From an uncultured Pseudomonadota bacterium (lineage in GTDB: Bacteria > Pseudomonadota > Gammaproteobacteria > Burkholderiales > Rhodocyclaceae), in NCBI GenBank assembly GCA_903951825.1, contig CAJBDJ010000069.1, positions 1 to 34,009 on the forward strand: a stretch of 34,009 nucleotides of DNA, given 5' to 3'. The notes beneath the pieces are model-generated. The model did no database searches. It saw only the letters and a list, made by a program, of their open reading frames with translations, and had not been told where the DNA came from. Every line of letters starts with the position of its first letter. Within the stretch, counting starts at the first letter, position 1. Below are positions 7,164-16,386 of this stretch, in pieces. The position numbers were made by a program, and so were the translations under genes.

Positions 7164-10159
7164 ACGGTAGGCACCACAAACAGCGTGAAGAAGGTACCGA
7201 GCAGCAAGCCGCCGACGATCACCCAGCCAATTTGCTGACGCGATTCGGCGCCGGCGCCGGTGGCGAGTGCGAGAGGAATGGTGCCGAGCACCATGGCGCC
7301 GGTAGTCATCAATATTGGCCGCAAACGCAGGGTGGCCGATTCGATCACCGCTTCGGTGATGCCGGCGCCCTTCTCCTGCAACTGGTTGGCAAATTCGACA
7401 ATCAGGATGCCGTGCTTGGTAATCAGGCCGACCAGCGTGACCAAGCCGATCTGGCTATAGACATTGAGGGTGCCGCCGGCCAGCCAGAGCGCCAGCAAGG
7501 CGCCCGCCATCGACAGCGGGACGGTCAGCATGATGATGAACGGATCGCGGAAACTCTCGAATTGCGCGGCAAGCACCAGGTAGATGAAGGCCAGCGCGAG
7601 AATGAAGGTGAACGCCAGCGACGATGAGGACTGGCGGAATTCGCGCGACTGCCCGTTGTAATCGACCGCATAGCCGGGCTTGAGAATCTGGTTGGCGATG
7701 GCATCCATGCTGCTCAATGCCTCGCCCATCGTGTAACCCGGCGTCAGGTTGGCGGTAATCGTCACGGCGCGGCGCTGGCCGAAATGATTGAGTTCGCGCG
7801 GCGCGATGGTTTCCTTGACGTCGAGTAGATTATCGAGCGAAATCATGGCGTTGTCGCGGCCGCGCACATAAATGTCGCCAATGTCGCTGGGGTTCCTGCG
7901 GTCAACGTCGGAAACCTGCACAATCACGTCGTACTGCTCGCCATCGCGCTTGAAGCGCGTCACTTGACGCCCGCCGAGGAAGGTTTCCAGCGTGCGGCCG
8001 ATGGTTTCCACCTGAATATCCATATCCGCCGCCTTGTCGCGCCTGACGACGACCGACAACTCCGGCTTGTTCAATTTGAGGTCGGTATCGACATTGGTCA
8101 GACCCGGGGTTTTGGCGAGTTCGGCAAGGAACTGAGACGTCACCTGCTGCAATTCCTCATAGGCCGCCGAGGTCACAATGACAAAATTGACCGGCCGCTC
8201 GCGCGGGCTCTGGCCGAGCGACGGCGGCGTAATCGGAAAGGCCAGCACGCCGGGAATACCCATGAACTTCGGGAACAACTCCTTGGCGATGTCAGCCGAG
8301 CGGCGCGTGCGCTCACTCCAGTCGCTGAGACCGACAAAGGAAATTCCCTGGCTGACGGTCGGATTGCCGGAGACGACGAAATAGCGCTCGACATCCTTGG
8401 TCTGACTGTAAATACCTTCGATCTGGCGGGCGTATTTATCGGTGTAATCCAGCGTTGCGCCATCCGGGCCGAGGAAGACGCCGAGAATCACGCCGCGATC
8501 CTCAATCGGTGCCAGTTCCGACTTCAACACTTTGAGCAAGGCAACGCAGGAAACCGCCACCGCCACAAACCCGGCGACAATGATCCAGCGATACCTGAGC
8601 GTGACGGTCAAGACGTTTTTATAGCCGGAATTCAACCAGTTGAGAAAGCGCTCGATCAATAGAAACGCCTTGCCGTGTTTTTCTTCGTGCTTGAGCAATA
8701 CCGAGCACATCATCGGCGACAGTGTCAGTGCGACAAAACCGGAAACCAGCACGGCACCGGCCAGCGTCAGGGCAAATTCAATGAACAATTTGCCGGTGCG
8801 CCCGGTCATGAAGGCGACCGGCGCATAGACTGCCGCCAGCGTCAGGGTCATCGCGACAACAGCAAAACCGATTTCTTTCGAGCCTTGTAAAGCCGCCTGC
8901 ATCCGCGGCATACCGTCCTCGATATGGCGAAAAATGTTTTCCAGAACCACAATCGCATCATCGACCACCAGACCAATAGCCAGCACCAAGGCCAGCAAGG
9001 TCAACGTGTTGATCGTGAAACCAAGCATGAACATGATGGCAAAGGCACCGACCAGGGAGACCGGTATGGTCACCAGCGGAATCAGCGTGGCGCGGAAATT
9101 GCGCAAAAAGAAGAAAATGATCGCCAAGACCAGCAAAATGGCTTCGCCGATTGTCTTGAACACCGACTGAATTGAACGATCAATGAAAATCGACGAGTCG
9201 TAGGCAATATCTGCGCGCATCCCCGGCGGCAACTCGCTGGTGACCTTCGGCAACTCCTGCTGCAAGGCTTTCGACAACTCCAGCGGATTCGCCGTCGCCT
9301 GCTTGATGACGCCGAGCGCCACCGCCGAGCGCCCCTTGAAGCGCACCGAACTGCGTTCGGACGCGGCGCCGATTTCAACGCGGGCGATGTCGCGCACGCG
9401 CACCGGATACGAATTCACCGTCTTGACCACAATCGCGCCGAATTCTTCAGTCGTTTGCAGCTCCGTGTTGGTCACCACCGAAAATTCGCGTTCACGGCTT
9501 TCGATGCGCCCCGCCGGCACCTCGACGTTCTGCTTGCGTAGCGCGTCCTCGACATCGGCCGGCGTCAACTGGTAGGCGGCGAGCCGCTGGCGGTCGAGCC
9601 AGATTCGCATGGCAAATTTGCGATCACCGAAAATCCGCACATCGGCAGCCCCCGGCAAGGTTTGCAGGCGCGGCTTGACGATGCGGCTGGCGACATCGGT
9701 GACTTCCAGCGCCGAATGCTTGTCGGAAGAAAAGGCAATCCAGATGATCGGATTGGCGTCGGCCTCGACTTTGGCGATCACCGGCTCATCAACCTCGTCG
9801 GGCAGTTTTTTGCGAACGCGGGAAACCCGGTCACGAACATCGGCGGCGGCCGAATCCGGCGCCCGCTCAAGCTTGAAGCGCACCGAAATCTGGCTGTTTT
9901 CAGCCCGCGATATCGAGGTAATCACCTCGACGCCTTCAATACCGGCCAGCGAATCCTCAAGCGGCTTGGTCACTTGCGATTCGATGATTTCGGCCGAAGC
10001 CCCGCGATACGTCGTATCGACAGTCACTACCGGCTCGTCGATTTTCGGATACTCGCGCACCGGCAAACGGCCATAAGAAACGATGCCGATCAGCATGACG
10101 ACCAGCGATAGCACGGTGGCGAACACCGGCCGCTTGATGCAAATTTCCGAGACTCTCAT
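7109..10159 (-). CDS. RND-family multidrug efflux permease (HAE1 type)
   Basis: A 1016-residue inner-membrane proton antiporter of the AcrB/MexB class, which exports drugs or other small molecules through an adaptor and an outer-membrane channel. N-terminus SEICIKRPVFATVLSLVVML is the first membrane helix; VREYPKIDEPVVTVDTTYRG and GASAEIIESQVTKPLED begin the porter domain. The proton-relay aspartate pair is seen in GLVVDDAIVVLENIFRHIED. The C-terminal half repeats the fold (GLITKHGILIVEFANQLQEK). ATG overlaps the stop of the adaptor gene as ATGA, so the two are co-translated. No outer-membrane channel gene is present in the window. Substrate cannot be told from sequence. Confidence 0.96.
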   Translation of the reverse strand: MRVSEICIKRPVFATVLSLVVMLIGIVSYGRLPVREYPKIDEPVVTVDTTYRGASAEIIESQVTKPLEDSLAGIEGVEVITSISRAENSQISVRFKLERAPDSAAADVRDRVSRVRKKLPDEVDEPVIAKVEADANPIIWIAFSSDKHSALEVTDVASRIVKPRLQTLPGAADVRIFGDRKFAMRIWLDRQRLAAYQLTPADVEDALRKQNVEVPAGRIESREREFSVVTNTELQTTEEFGAIVVKTVNSYPVRVRDIARVEIGAASERSSVRFKGRSAVALGVIKQATANPLELSKALQQELPKVTSELPPGMRADIAYDSSIFIDRSIQSVFKTIGEAILLVLAIIFFFLRNFRATLIPLVTIPVSLVGAFAIMFMLGFTINTLTLLALVLAIGLVVDDAIVVLENIFRHIEDGMPRMQAALQGSKEIGFAVVAMTLTLAAVYAPVAFMTGRTGKLFIEFALTLAGAVLVSGFVALTLSPMMCSVLLKHEEKHGKAFLLIERFLNWLNSGYKNVLTVTLRYRWIIVAGFVAVAVSCVALLKVLKSELAPIEDRGVILGVFLGPDGATLDYTDKYARQIEGIYSQTKDVERYFVVSGNPTVSQGISFVGLSDWSERTRRSADIAKELFPKFMGIPGVLAFPITPPSLGQSPRERPVNFVIVTSAAYEELQQVTSQFLAELAKTPGLTNVDTDLKLNKPELSVVVRRDKAADMDIQVETIGRTLETFLGGRQVTRFKRDGEQYDVIVQVSDVDRRNPSDIGDIYVRGRDNAMISLDNLLDVKETIAPRELNHFGQRRAVTITANLTPGYTMGEALSSMDAIANQILKPGYAVDYNGQSREFRQSSSSLAFTFILALAFIYLVLAAQFESFRDPFIIMLTVPLSMAGALLALWLAGGTLNVYSQIGLVTLVGLITKHGILIVEFANQLQEKGAGITEAVIESATLRLRPILMTTGAMVLGTIPLALATGAGAESRQQIGWVIVGGLLLGTFFTLFVVPTVYSLLAAKKDLVLEGEPA

Positions 10160-11316
10160 TTTGCGCCAGCCGCCCCGCCTGGCGCCGCCGGGGCTACCAC
10201 CGGTGCCGTTGGTGCACCTTCACCAATCGCCCGTACTGGCGCGCCTTCGCGCAACTTGAGCTGGCCGGCGATGACGACAACGTCGCCGGGCGCCACGCCG
10301 TCGACAATCTCAACCTGCGCCGCCCGACGCACCCCCAGCGCTACCTTGACCAGTTTCGCCTTGCCCGCGTCAACCTTGAAAACGGCCGGCTGCCCGCCCG
10401 GAACAATCGCCTGCTCCGGCACCATCACTACCGCCTTGCGCTCACCAAAGAGCACACGGACGCGCACAAACATGCCTGGACGCAATTTGCCGGCTGCATT
10501 GTCGAGGCGCGCACGCGCAGAAATCGAACGCCCGTTCTGATCGACCAGCGGATCAACGGCATCCAGCACAGCATGAAATGCCTGACCCGGCAAGGCATCG
10601 CTGCTCAACTCAACTGATTGCCCCTTGATCAGTCGCCCCAAATACGCCTCGGGCAATTTGAAATCGACGCGCAGCGTCGACACATCCTCAATATTGATCA
10701 GCTCCTGGCCTTCCTTGACGTAATCGCCGACGCTCACATTACGCAGCCCGACCATCCCGGCAAAAGGTGCCTTGATGCGGGTTTTGCTCACTTTGGCCTC
10801 ACTCAGCTGCGCGGCGGCTTCCTGCACCCGCAGGTTGGCACTCGATGTTTCCAGCGCCTGCTGGCTGAGAAAATTCTTGGCAACCAGTTCCTGATTGCGC
10901 TTGAAGTTGGATTGCGCCAGCCCGAGATTGGCCTTCGCCTGCTGCAGTTCCGCCTCCTGAACCGCCGCGTCGAGCGTCACCAGAACAACCCCCTTGGCGA
11001 CGATGGCGCCATCACGGAAGCCGATTTGAGAAATCCGTCCAGCCGTTTCGGGGCGCAAAATCACCGACTCATTCGATTTCAGCGAACCAACCGCACTCAC
11101 GTCATCGGAAAAATCGCTCGCCATCACCTTGATCACCTCCACAGCCGTCGGAAACCCGCCCGGCGGCCCACCCGCCACGGCGGGTTTGGCAGGAGCTCCG
11201 GCGGGCGCAGCGGCGCCGGCGGCCGGCGCCCGATTGGCGTTGTAGGCAAAATAAGCCAGCCCGGCGAGGGCGAGAATGGAGAAGGCGATAACGCCAAGTC
11301 GGGCAGGTTTTTTCAT
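10156..11316 (-). CDS. RND efflux periplasmic adaptor (membrane fusion protein)
   Basis: A 386-residue HlyD-type adaptor that bridges the RND permease and an outer-membrane channel. It starts with a membrane anchor or signal (ARLGVIAFSILALAGLAYFA) and an Ala/Pro-rich linker, then a lipoyl half (VILRPETAGRISQIGFRDGA), a helical hairpin rich in Gln/Ala/Leu (about 125-185), the second lipoyl half (KAPFAGMVGLRNVSVGDYV) and beta-barrel domains. The ATG at 11316 is preferred to one at 11448, which would put 44 poorly structured residues before the signal. Translationally coupled to the permease through an ATGA overlap. The 214 bases upstream to rlpA hold no gene and likely carry the promoter. Confidence 0.94.
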   Translation of the reverse strand: MKKPARLGVIAFSILALAGLAYFAYNANRAPAAGAAAPAGAPAKPAVAGGPPGGFPTAVEVIKVMASDFSDDVSAVGSLKSNESVILRPETAGRISQIGFRDGAIVAKGVVLVTLDAAVQEAELQQAKANLGLAQSNFKRNQELVAKNFLSQQALETSSANLRVQEAAAQLSEAKVSKTRIKAPFAGMVGLRNVSVGDYVKEGQELINIEDVSTLRVDFKLPEAYLGRLIKGQSVELSSDALPGQAFHAVLDAVDPLVDQNGRSISARARLDNAAGKLRPGMFVRVRVLFGERKAVVMVPEQAIVPGGQPAVFKVDAGKAKLVKVALGVRRAAQVEIVDGVAPGDVVVIAGQLKLREGAPVRAIGEGAPTAPVVAPAAPGGAAGAK

Positions 11317-11530
11317 GGGACTCGCGGCAAAAAAACTAATGACTAAAGGGTCAGTAACAATCGCTGATTTTATCCAAGCCCCGCGCCGGGCGATAGAAAA
11401 ATCTGACTGGCGATCAATGATCCTGCAAACTTCATTCACCCCTGCCAATGACAGGACAGACCGGCATCACCCAGGCGGCAGGCGGAGAGGCGAAATGCGG
11501 ATAGACACGCGGATACTTCAGGATGAAGCA

Positions 11531-12175
11531 TCAAGAACCGCGATCCAAGAGCAATCGCTCGCAATCAACGCACAAGGGCTCGGGGTCAAAGGCGCTTTGG
11601 CAGTCAATTTGACGCCTTGCCGGCGGGTCATCCTTGAGCGGCGCGACACGCACCATGACCACACCGGCATTGAGCATACCGAGATAGTCGGCCACCCCGC
11701 GCGAGACGTCGATGATGCGCCGCCGGTGTCGGGCGTGCATGCGGTCGTTGATCTTGACGATAGCGCAGCGATCATTGTCGATGCGGCTCACCGCGACCAT
11801 GCTGCCCAATGGAAAACGGTTGCTGGCGGCCGTAAAGTTTTTGACGTCAAACAGTTCGCCCGTCGCGGTTTTTCGCCCCTGGAAGCCGTGCCCGTAGAAA
11901 CTGGCCAGGCCGTGCAGACCCATCGTTCCGGCGTCGCTTATTTCGGCCATGCCGATTTCGGGGGCGGGCTGAACTTGGCGATGCCTTTTTTGGGGTGACC
12001 TGGTTTTGCCTGCCACCTTGGACTTGCTGGCAAGCTGGGTCGCAGTGAAGACGCCAGCCTGCCCCGTTTTTCCGGCGCTGGCCGGCCAGCTGGCTGGCGA
12101 AAAACCGACGAGCAGCGCGCAGAGCAGCGCCGGAATCGCGAAAGGCAGCTTAGAGCACCACGGTCTGCGCTTCAT
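11531..12175 (-). CDS. RlpA-like septal/envelope protein with double-psi beta-barrel
   Basis: About 214 residues: a signal peptide ([20 protein letters not shown]), a basic linker, and an RlpA-type double-psi beta-barrel at about 100-185, with [27 protein letters not shown] and [18 protein letters not shown]. RlpA proteins are outer-membrane-associated or periplasmic; some cleave peptidoglycan strands lacking peptides. There is no SPOR domain after the barrel and the tail carries three cysteines ([14 protein letters not shown]). No lipobox is clear. The start at 12175 lies inside the 3' end of purM (26-base overlap); an ATG at 12202 is the alternative. Lytic activity is plausible from the family, not shown. 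Confidence 0.85.
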   Translation of the reverse strand: MKRRPWCSKLPFAIPALLCALLVGFSPASWPASAGKTGQAGVFTATQLASKSKVAGKTRSPQKRHRQVQPAPEIGMAEISDAGTMGLHGLASFYGHGFQGRKTATGELFDVKNFTAASNRFPLGSMVAVSRIDNDRCAIVKINDRMHARHRRRIIDVSRGVADYLGMLNAGVVMVRVAPLKDDPPARRQIDCQSAFDPEPLCVDCERLLLDRGS

Positions 12176-13193
12176 CGCCCTGGCGAACGCGAATTTCGCC
12201 AATCCGATAAACCGCCTCGCCCTGCGCCGTCAATTCGGCCATCGCCAGATCGGCATCGGCTGCCGCGACAACGATGACCAGGCCAATACCGCAGTTGAAG
12301 ACGCGGTGCATTTCATTTTCGGCGACCTTGCCTTCGACCTGCATCCAGTCAAACAGCCGGGGGCGTGGCCAGGCCGCCTTTTGCAGTTCGGCGACGGTGT
12401 TCTCCGGCAGCACGCGTGGCACATTTTCGAGCAGGCCACCGCCGGTAATGTGCGCCATGCCCTTGATCGCCACCTTTTCCATTGTCGCCAGCACCTGCTT
12501 GACGTAGATGCGGGTCGGCGCCATCAGCACATCGGCGAGGCTGCGCTCGCCGTCGAAGCGGGCATCCAAGTCCGGCTGCGCGCGCTCGATGATCTTGCGT
12601 ACCAGCGAATAGCCGTTCGAGTGGGCGCCCGACGATGCCAGACCAAGCACGACATCACCGGGAACAATCGCCGCCTTGCCGTCGATCACCCGGGATTTTT
12701 CAACGACGCCGACGGCAAAGCCCGCCAAATCGTATTCGCCGGCCGGGTACATGCCCGGCATTTCGGCAGTTTCGCCACCGATCAGCGCACAGCCGGCCAG
12801 CTCGCACCCTTTGGCGATACCGCCGACGACGGCCGCCGCGGTATCAACATCGAGCTTGCCGCAGGCAAAGTAATCGAGAAAAAACAGGGATTCGGCACCG
12901 AGTACCAGAATGTCATTGACACTCATGGCGACCAGATCCTGGCCGACCGTATCGTGGCGATTGAGGTCAAACGCCAGGCGCAGCTTGGTACCGACGCCAT
13001 CCGTCCCGGACACCAGCAGCGGCTCCCGGTAACGCTTAGGTACCTCGAACAAGGCACCAAAGCCGCCGATCCCGCCGAGCACGCCATCGCGCAGGGTCTT
13101 TCTGGCCAGCGGCTTGATACGTTCGACGAGCGCATCGCCGGCGTCAATATCGACGCCGGCATCACGATAGGAAAGAGAAGTGTTTTGGGTCAT
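12150..13193 (-). CDS. purM: Phosphoribosylformylglycinamidine cyclo-ligase (AIR synthetase)
   Basis: A 347-residue enzyme that closes the imidazole ring: FGAM plus ATP to AIR, step five of purine synthesis. It begins [20 protein letters not shown], essentially identical in register to other PurM proteins, which fixes the ATG at 13193 rather than 13202. Other signatures: [79 protein letters not shown]. Length is normal. In many relatives purM stands next to hda or purN; here it precedes rlpA and overlaps it. Confidence 0.98.
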   Translation of the reverse strand: MTQNTSLSYRDAGVDIDAGDALVERIKPLARKTLRDGVLGGIGGFGALFEVPKRYREPLLVSGTDGVGTKLRLAFDLNRHDTVGQDLVAMSVNDILVLGAESLFFLDYFACGKLDVDTAAAVVGGIAKGCELAGCALIGGETAEMPGMYPAGEYDLAGFAVGVVEKSRVIDGKAAIVPGDVVLGLASSGAHSNGYSLVRKIIERAQPDLDARFDGERSLADVLMAPTRIYVKQVLATMEKVAIKGMAHITGGGLLENVPRVLPENTVAELQKAAWPRPRLFDWMQVEGKVAENEMHRVFNCGIGLVIVVAAADADLAMAELTAQGEAVYRIGEIRVRQGDEAQTVVL

Positions 13194-13274
13194 GGGGAGC
13201 ATCTTGCGGTCACGGATGAAAGAGGCCGGATTTTAGCGCATCGCGCAAGCTGCTTTGCTTCGTCGGAATTGGTT

Positions 13275-15152
13275 TTACGCGACCTGCCCCTTCCCTCTTG
13301 CCAGACGTCTGACCACCGCCAGCATCCGGTCAATTTCCTCGCAGGTGTTGTAAAACGCCAGCGAAGGCCGCACCGTGGCTTCGACACCAAAACGGCGCAG
13401 GATCGGTTGCGCGCAGTGGTGACCTGAGCGCACAGCGATCCCTTCCTCGTTAAGCGCCCTGCCCACCGCTTCGGTCGTGTAACCGGCCAGCACGAAGGAG
13501 GCGACGCTCGCCTTGTCGGTTGCCGTGCCGATCAGGCGTACACCGGGAATCGACGTCAGGCCGCGCGTGGCGTAAACCAGCAGATCATGCTCGTAGCGGG
13601 CGATGTTCTCGATGCCGATGCGCTCGACGTAGTCCAGCGCAGCGCCCAGCCCCACCGCATCGGCGATGTTGCCGGTGCCGGCTTCAAACTTGTTCGGTGC
13701 CGGCTGAAACAACGTTTTCTCGAAGGTGACGTCGGCAATCATGTTGCCGCCGCCCTGCCAGGGAGGCATCTGCTCAAGTAGCGATTTCTTGCCGTAGACC
13801 ACACCGATGCCGGTCGGGCCGAATATCTTGTGGCCGGAAAAGACGAAGAAATCGGCATCGAGCGCCTGCACATTGACCCGCAAATGAGAAACCGACTGCG
13901 CCCCGTCGACCAGCACCTTGGCGCCGGCCGCATGCGCCATGTCGATCACCTGCTTGATCGGCGTCACCGTACCGAGCGCGTTCGAGACTTGTGTCACCGA
14001 AACGAGCCGGGTTTTCGGGTTGAGCAGCTTCTGGAGTTCATCAAGCCTTAACTGGCCGCTATCGTCGACCGGGATGACGCGAATCTTCGCCCCGGTTTGC
14101 TGCGCCAATTGTTGCCAGGGCACGATGTTGGCGTGATGTTCGAGCAGCGAGACGACAATTTCATCCCCTTCGCCGATGTTCTGGACGCCCCAGGTCTTGG
14201 CGACCAGGTTGATTGCTTCCGTCGCGCCACGGACGAAAATGATCTCGTCGGCCGAACCGGCGCCGAGAAAGCGCTGCACCTTCTGCCGCGCCGCCTCGTA
14301 GGCATCGGTCGCCCGCGCCGCCAGTTCATGCGCTGCCCGGTGAATGTTGGAATTCTCGTGAGCGTAGAAGTGCGACAAACGGTCGATCACCAATTGCGGC
14401 TTTTGCGTCGTCGCAGCGTTGTCGAACCAGACCAGCGGCCTGCCGTTCACCCGTTCGTTAAGGATAGGGAAGTCGCGGCGCACGGCGTTGACGTCGAAAA
14501 CTGGCCTGGCGGTGGCGCCGGCCTCCGGCACCTGAGCCGCATCCAGAAAATAATAGCCGCCTGTATTTGGCGCTTGAACGGGCGCATTGAGCGAATTGAC
14601 GGGCTGGCGATCAGCGGCGATCTCCGCCAGCAAGGCTTTCAGTTCACTTTCGCCGGGCAGCCCGAAAGACTGCGCGACGACGCGGTTTTCCGGTTTCGCC
14701 GGGGGAGTACCTGACTGAACATCAGGCCTTGCCTCACCGAGAAAATAGTACGGCGAAGCCGGCGACAACCCCGGCAACAATGTACCGAAAGCGCTCGGCG
14801 GCTGCGGCGGCGTGACGCTGGGCAGCGCGGCCGCATAGGCATGCGGAACGCCGAACAGGGCACCGCCACCAAGCGGGTCGACCGGATCAGGCGCCGCCGG
14901 CACTGGCGCGACACGCGAACCGGAGTGGATCAGGGCTGTTTCCGGCACCGCCAATTTGCCAGCCTCGCCGCCCGCTGCGGGTGAAATCGGCAAGGAGTCG
15001 AATGACGGCTCGGGCGCCCCCGGCAGACGCCGGAAAAACTCCGATGCCAGCCGACCCAAGGTGGCCTCGTCCGGCAGTCCGGGCGGCGAAGCGGCGCTCA
15101 AACCCGCGGGGACTCCATTGGGATCATTACTTGTAGGTGTCAGGATAGTCAT
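13275..15152 (-). CDS. Cysteine desulfurase, encapsulin family 2A cargo type (SufS-like with N-terminal targeting domain)
   Basis: A 625-residue protein in two parts. Residues 1 to about 218 are low-complexity, rich in Pro, Ala and Gly and predicted disordered, with two YYFL motifs (SPYYFLGEA at 133 and GGYYFLDAA at 198). From about 219 it is a class V PLP desulfurase like SufS: DFPILNERVNGRPLVWFDNA, HRAAHELAARATDAYE, the PLP lysine 442 in SGHKIFGPTG, and the persulfide cysteine 580 in RSGHHCAQP. It converts cysteine to alanine and enzyme-bound sulfane sulfur. The long N-terminal extension is the known feature of desulfurases packed into family 2A encapsulins, and the shell gene lies directly upstream, overlapping by 26 bases. 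An in-frame ATG at 15194 is less likely. Confidence 0.95.
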   Translation of the reverse strand: MTILTPTSNDPNGVPAGLSAASPPGLPDEATLGRLASEFFRRLPGAPEPSFDSLPISPAAGGEAGKLAVPETALIHSGSRVAPVPAAPDPVDPLGGGALFGVPHAYAAALPSVTPPQPPSAFGTLLPGLSPASPYYFLGEARPDVQSGTPPAKPENRVVAQSFGLPGESELKALLAEIAADRQPVNSLNAPVQAPNTGGYYFLDAAQVPEAGATARPVFDVNAVRRDFPILNERVNGRPLVWFDNAATTQKPQLVIDRLSHFYAHENSNIHRAAHELAARATDAYEAARQKVQRFLGAGSADEIIFVRGATEAINLVAKTWGVQNIGEGDEIVVSLLEHHANIVPWQQLAQQTGAKIRVIPVDDSGQLRLDELQKLLNPKTRLVSVTQVSNALGTVTPIKQVIDMAHAAGAKVLVDGAQSVSHLRVNVQALDADFFVFSGHKIFGPTGIGVVYGKKSLLEQMPPWQGGGNMIADVTFEKTLFQPAPNKFEAGTGNIADAVGLGAALDYVERIGIENIARYEHDLLVYATRGLTSIPGVRLIGTATDKASVASFVLAGYTTEAVGRALNEEGIAVRSGHHCAQPILRRFGVEATVRPSLAFYNTCEEIDRMLAVVRRLARGKGQVA

Positions 15153-16053
15153 GGTATTTGCCGATCTCCACATCGTCGAGGACTGCGATTGCATCCGGCA
15201 CCAGCACGGCGAGCGAGCAATACAGCGAAATCAGGTAGGAGGCGATGGCATTGCGATTGATGCCCATGAAGCGCACCGACAGCCCCGGTGACTGCTCGCC
15301 GGCCAGCCCCGGCTGGAACAAACCAACCACGCCCTGACGCTTTTCGCCGACGCGCAAAAGGATGATGCTGGTCTTGCCGCCATCGACCGGCAGCTTGTCC
15401 GACGGAACCAGCGGAATACCGCGCCAGGTCAAAAACTGGGCGCCGAACAGCGAAACGGTCGGCGGCGGCACGCCGCGCCGGGTGCATTCACGACCAAAAG
15501 CGGCAATCGCCAGCGGGTGAGCGAGGAAGAAGGCTGGTTCCTTCCAGACCTTGGTCAACAGGTCGTCCAGATCATCCGGGGTCGGCGCACCACTCAGCGT
15601 CGAGATGCGCTGCTCGTCGGCGACATTGGCCAGCAGGCCGTAGTCAGGATTGTTGATCAATTCGGACTCCTGACGCTCCTTGATGGTTTCAATGGTCAGT
15701 CGGAACTGTTCCTTGATCTGGTCGTGCGGACTGCTGTAGAGATCGGAAATGCGGGTGTGGACGTCAAGTATCGTCGAAACGGCGTTGAGGAAATATTCAC
15801 GCGGCTGCTCGTCGTAATCGACGTAAGTTTGCGGCAACTCCGATTCGTCGCGCTGTGCGCAGGCAACGCGAACATCGCGCGGGTTTTTGACGGTGTTCAG
15901 GCGATAGATACCCGCCTCGACCGGCAGCCATTGCAGCAGATGCACCAGCCAGCGCGGGCTGATGGTCGACAGTTGCGCCGTCGTTTTGGTCGCGTTGGCT
16001 AGTTGCCGGGCGGCGACATCGCTCAGGGCGGTCGCATCGGGGTGTTGGGCCAT
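15127..16053 (-). CDS. Family 2A encapsulin shell protein (SrpI-like)
   Basis: A 308-residue HK97-fold shell protein of encapsulin family 2A, the group that includes SrpI of Synechococcus. Recognised from the N-terminal arm (ALSDVAARQLANATKTTAQL, then ISPRWLVHLLQWLPVEAG), the ETIKERQESELINNPDYGLL region (the E/spine helix area), TPDDLDDLLTKVWKEPAFFL, and the C-terminal VSLFGAQFLTWRGIPLVPSD and GLSVRFMGINRNAIASYLIS. It should self-assemble into an icosahedral cage. AAGGAGAG lies 9 bases before the ATG. The stop lies inside the start region of the desulfurase gene, its probable cargo. There is no cyclic-nucleotide-binding insertion, so it is 2A and not 2B. Family members are linked to sulfur starvation and elemental sulfur storage. 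Confidence 0.96.
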   Translation of the reverse strand: MAQHPDATALSDVAARQLANATKTTAQLSTISPRWLVHLLQWLPVEAGIYRLNTVKNPRDVRVACAQRDESELPQTYVDYDEQPREYFLNAVSTILDVHTRISDLYSSPHDQIKEQFRLTIETIKERQESELINNPDYGLLANVADEQRISTLSGAPTPDDLDDLLTKVWKEPAFFLAHPLAIAAFGRECTRRGVPPPTVSLFGAQFLTWRGIPLVPSDKLPVDGGKTSIILLRVGEKRQGVVGLFQPGLAGEQSPGLSVRFMGINRNAIASYLISLYCSLAVLVPDAIAVLDDVEIGKYHDYPDTYK

Positions 16054-16119
16054 GATGAAGCTCTCCTTGGATCAGAAAAAATGTTGATGACAAAATCGGT
16101 CAGGCATTGTCGAAAGCCG

Positions 16120-16162
16120 GCGCTTCAGCGGCAACATGCCATAGCCACCAAAAGCGCTTCAG
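16120..16162 (-). promoter_or_regulatory. Direct repeat pair before the encapsulin gene, possible operator
   Basis: The 9-mer CTGAAGCGC occurs twice on the minus strand (16162-16154 and 16128-16120), 34 bases apart, or about three helix turns plus. The first copy overlaps the end of the XRE gene and both lie in the 105-base gap before the shell gene, the only sizeable gap in this operon. A binding site for the adjacent XRE protein is possible, but nothing proves it. Confidence 0.3.
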
Positions 16163-16386
16163 GCCGCCTTTTGCTCGCAATGAAAGAACAGGCGCGACAA
16201 GCTGATACCGAGGGCGCCAGCCAGTTTTCCCGCAGTTTCCAGCGAGGGAATCACCTGTCCCCGCTCGACTTCACCCAGATAGGATCGGTTCAGATCAGCC
16301 TTTTCAGCGAGCAACTCCTGCGACCAGCCACGCACCTCGCGAAAATGCCGGACAGCATGGCCAAAACGGTTGACCAGTTCACTCAT
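16159..16386 (-). CDS. Small XRE-family helix-turn-helix regulator
   Basis: A 75-residue single-domain Cro/CI-type DNA-binding protein: GHAVRHFREVRGWSQELLAE, then LNRSYLGEVERGQVIPSLE as recognition helix region, and AGALGISLSRLFFHC as the last helix. A cysteine four residues from the end (FFHCEQKAA) could matter for sensing but is unproven. Its ATG overlaps the stop of the serine acetyltransferase gene (ATGA), and it is followed by a 105-base gap and then the encapsulin gene. Position inside the operon suggests autoregulation or control of the shell-cargo half. XRE genes are known from some family 2A encapsulin neighbourhoods, as far as I recall. Confidence 0.88.
   Translation of the reverse strand: MSELVNRFGHAVRHFREVRGWSQELLAEKADLNRSYLGEVERGQVIPSLETAGKLAGALGISLSRLFFHCEQKAA

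Noticed and set aside
12006..13427. A 473-codon plus-strand frame opposite rlpA and purM
   Set aside because: Antisense shadow of two recognised genes.
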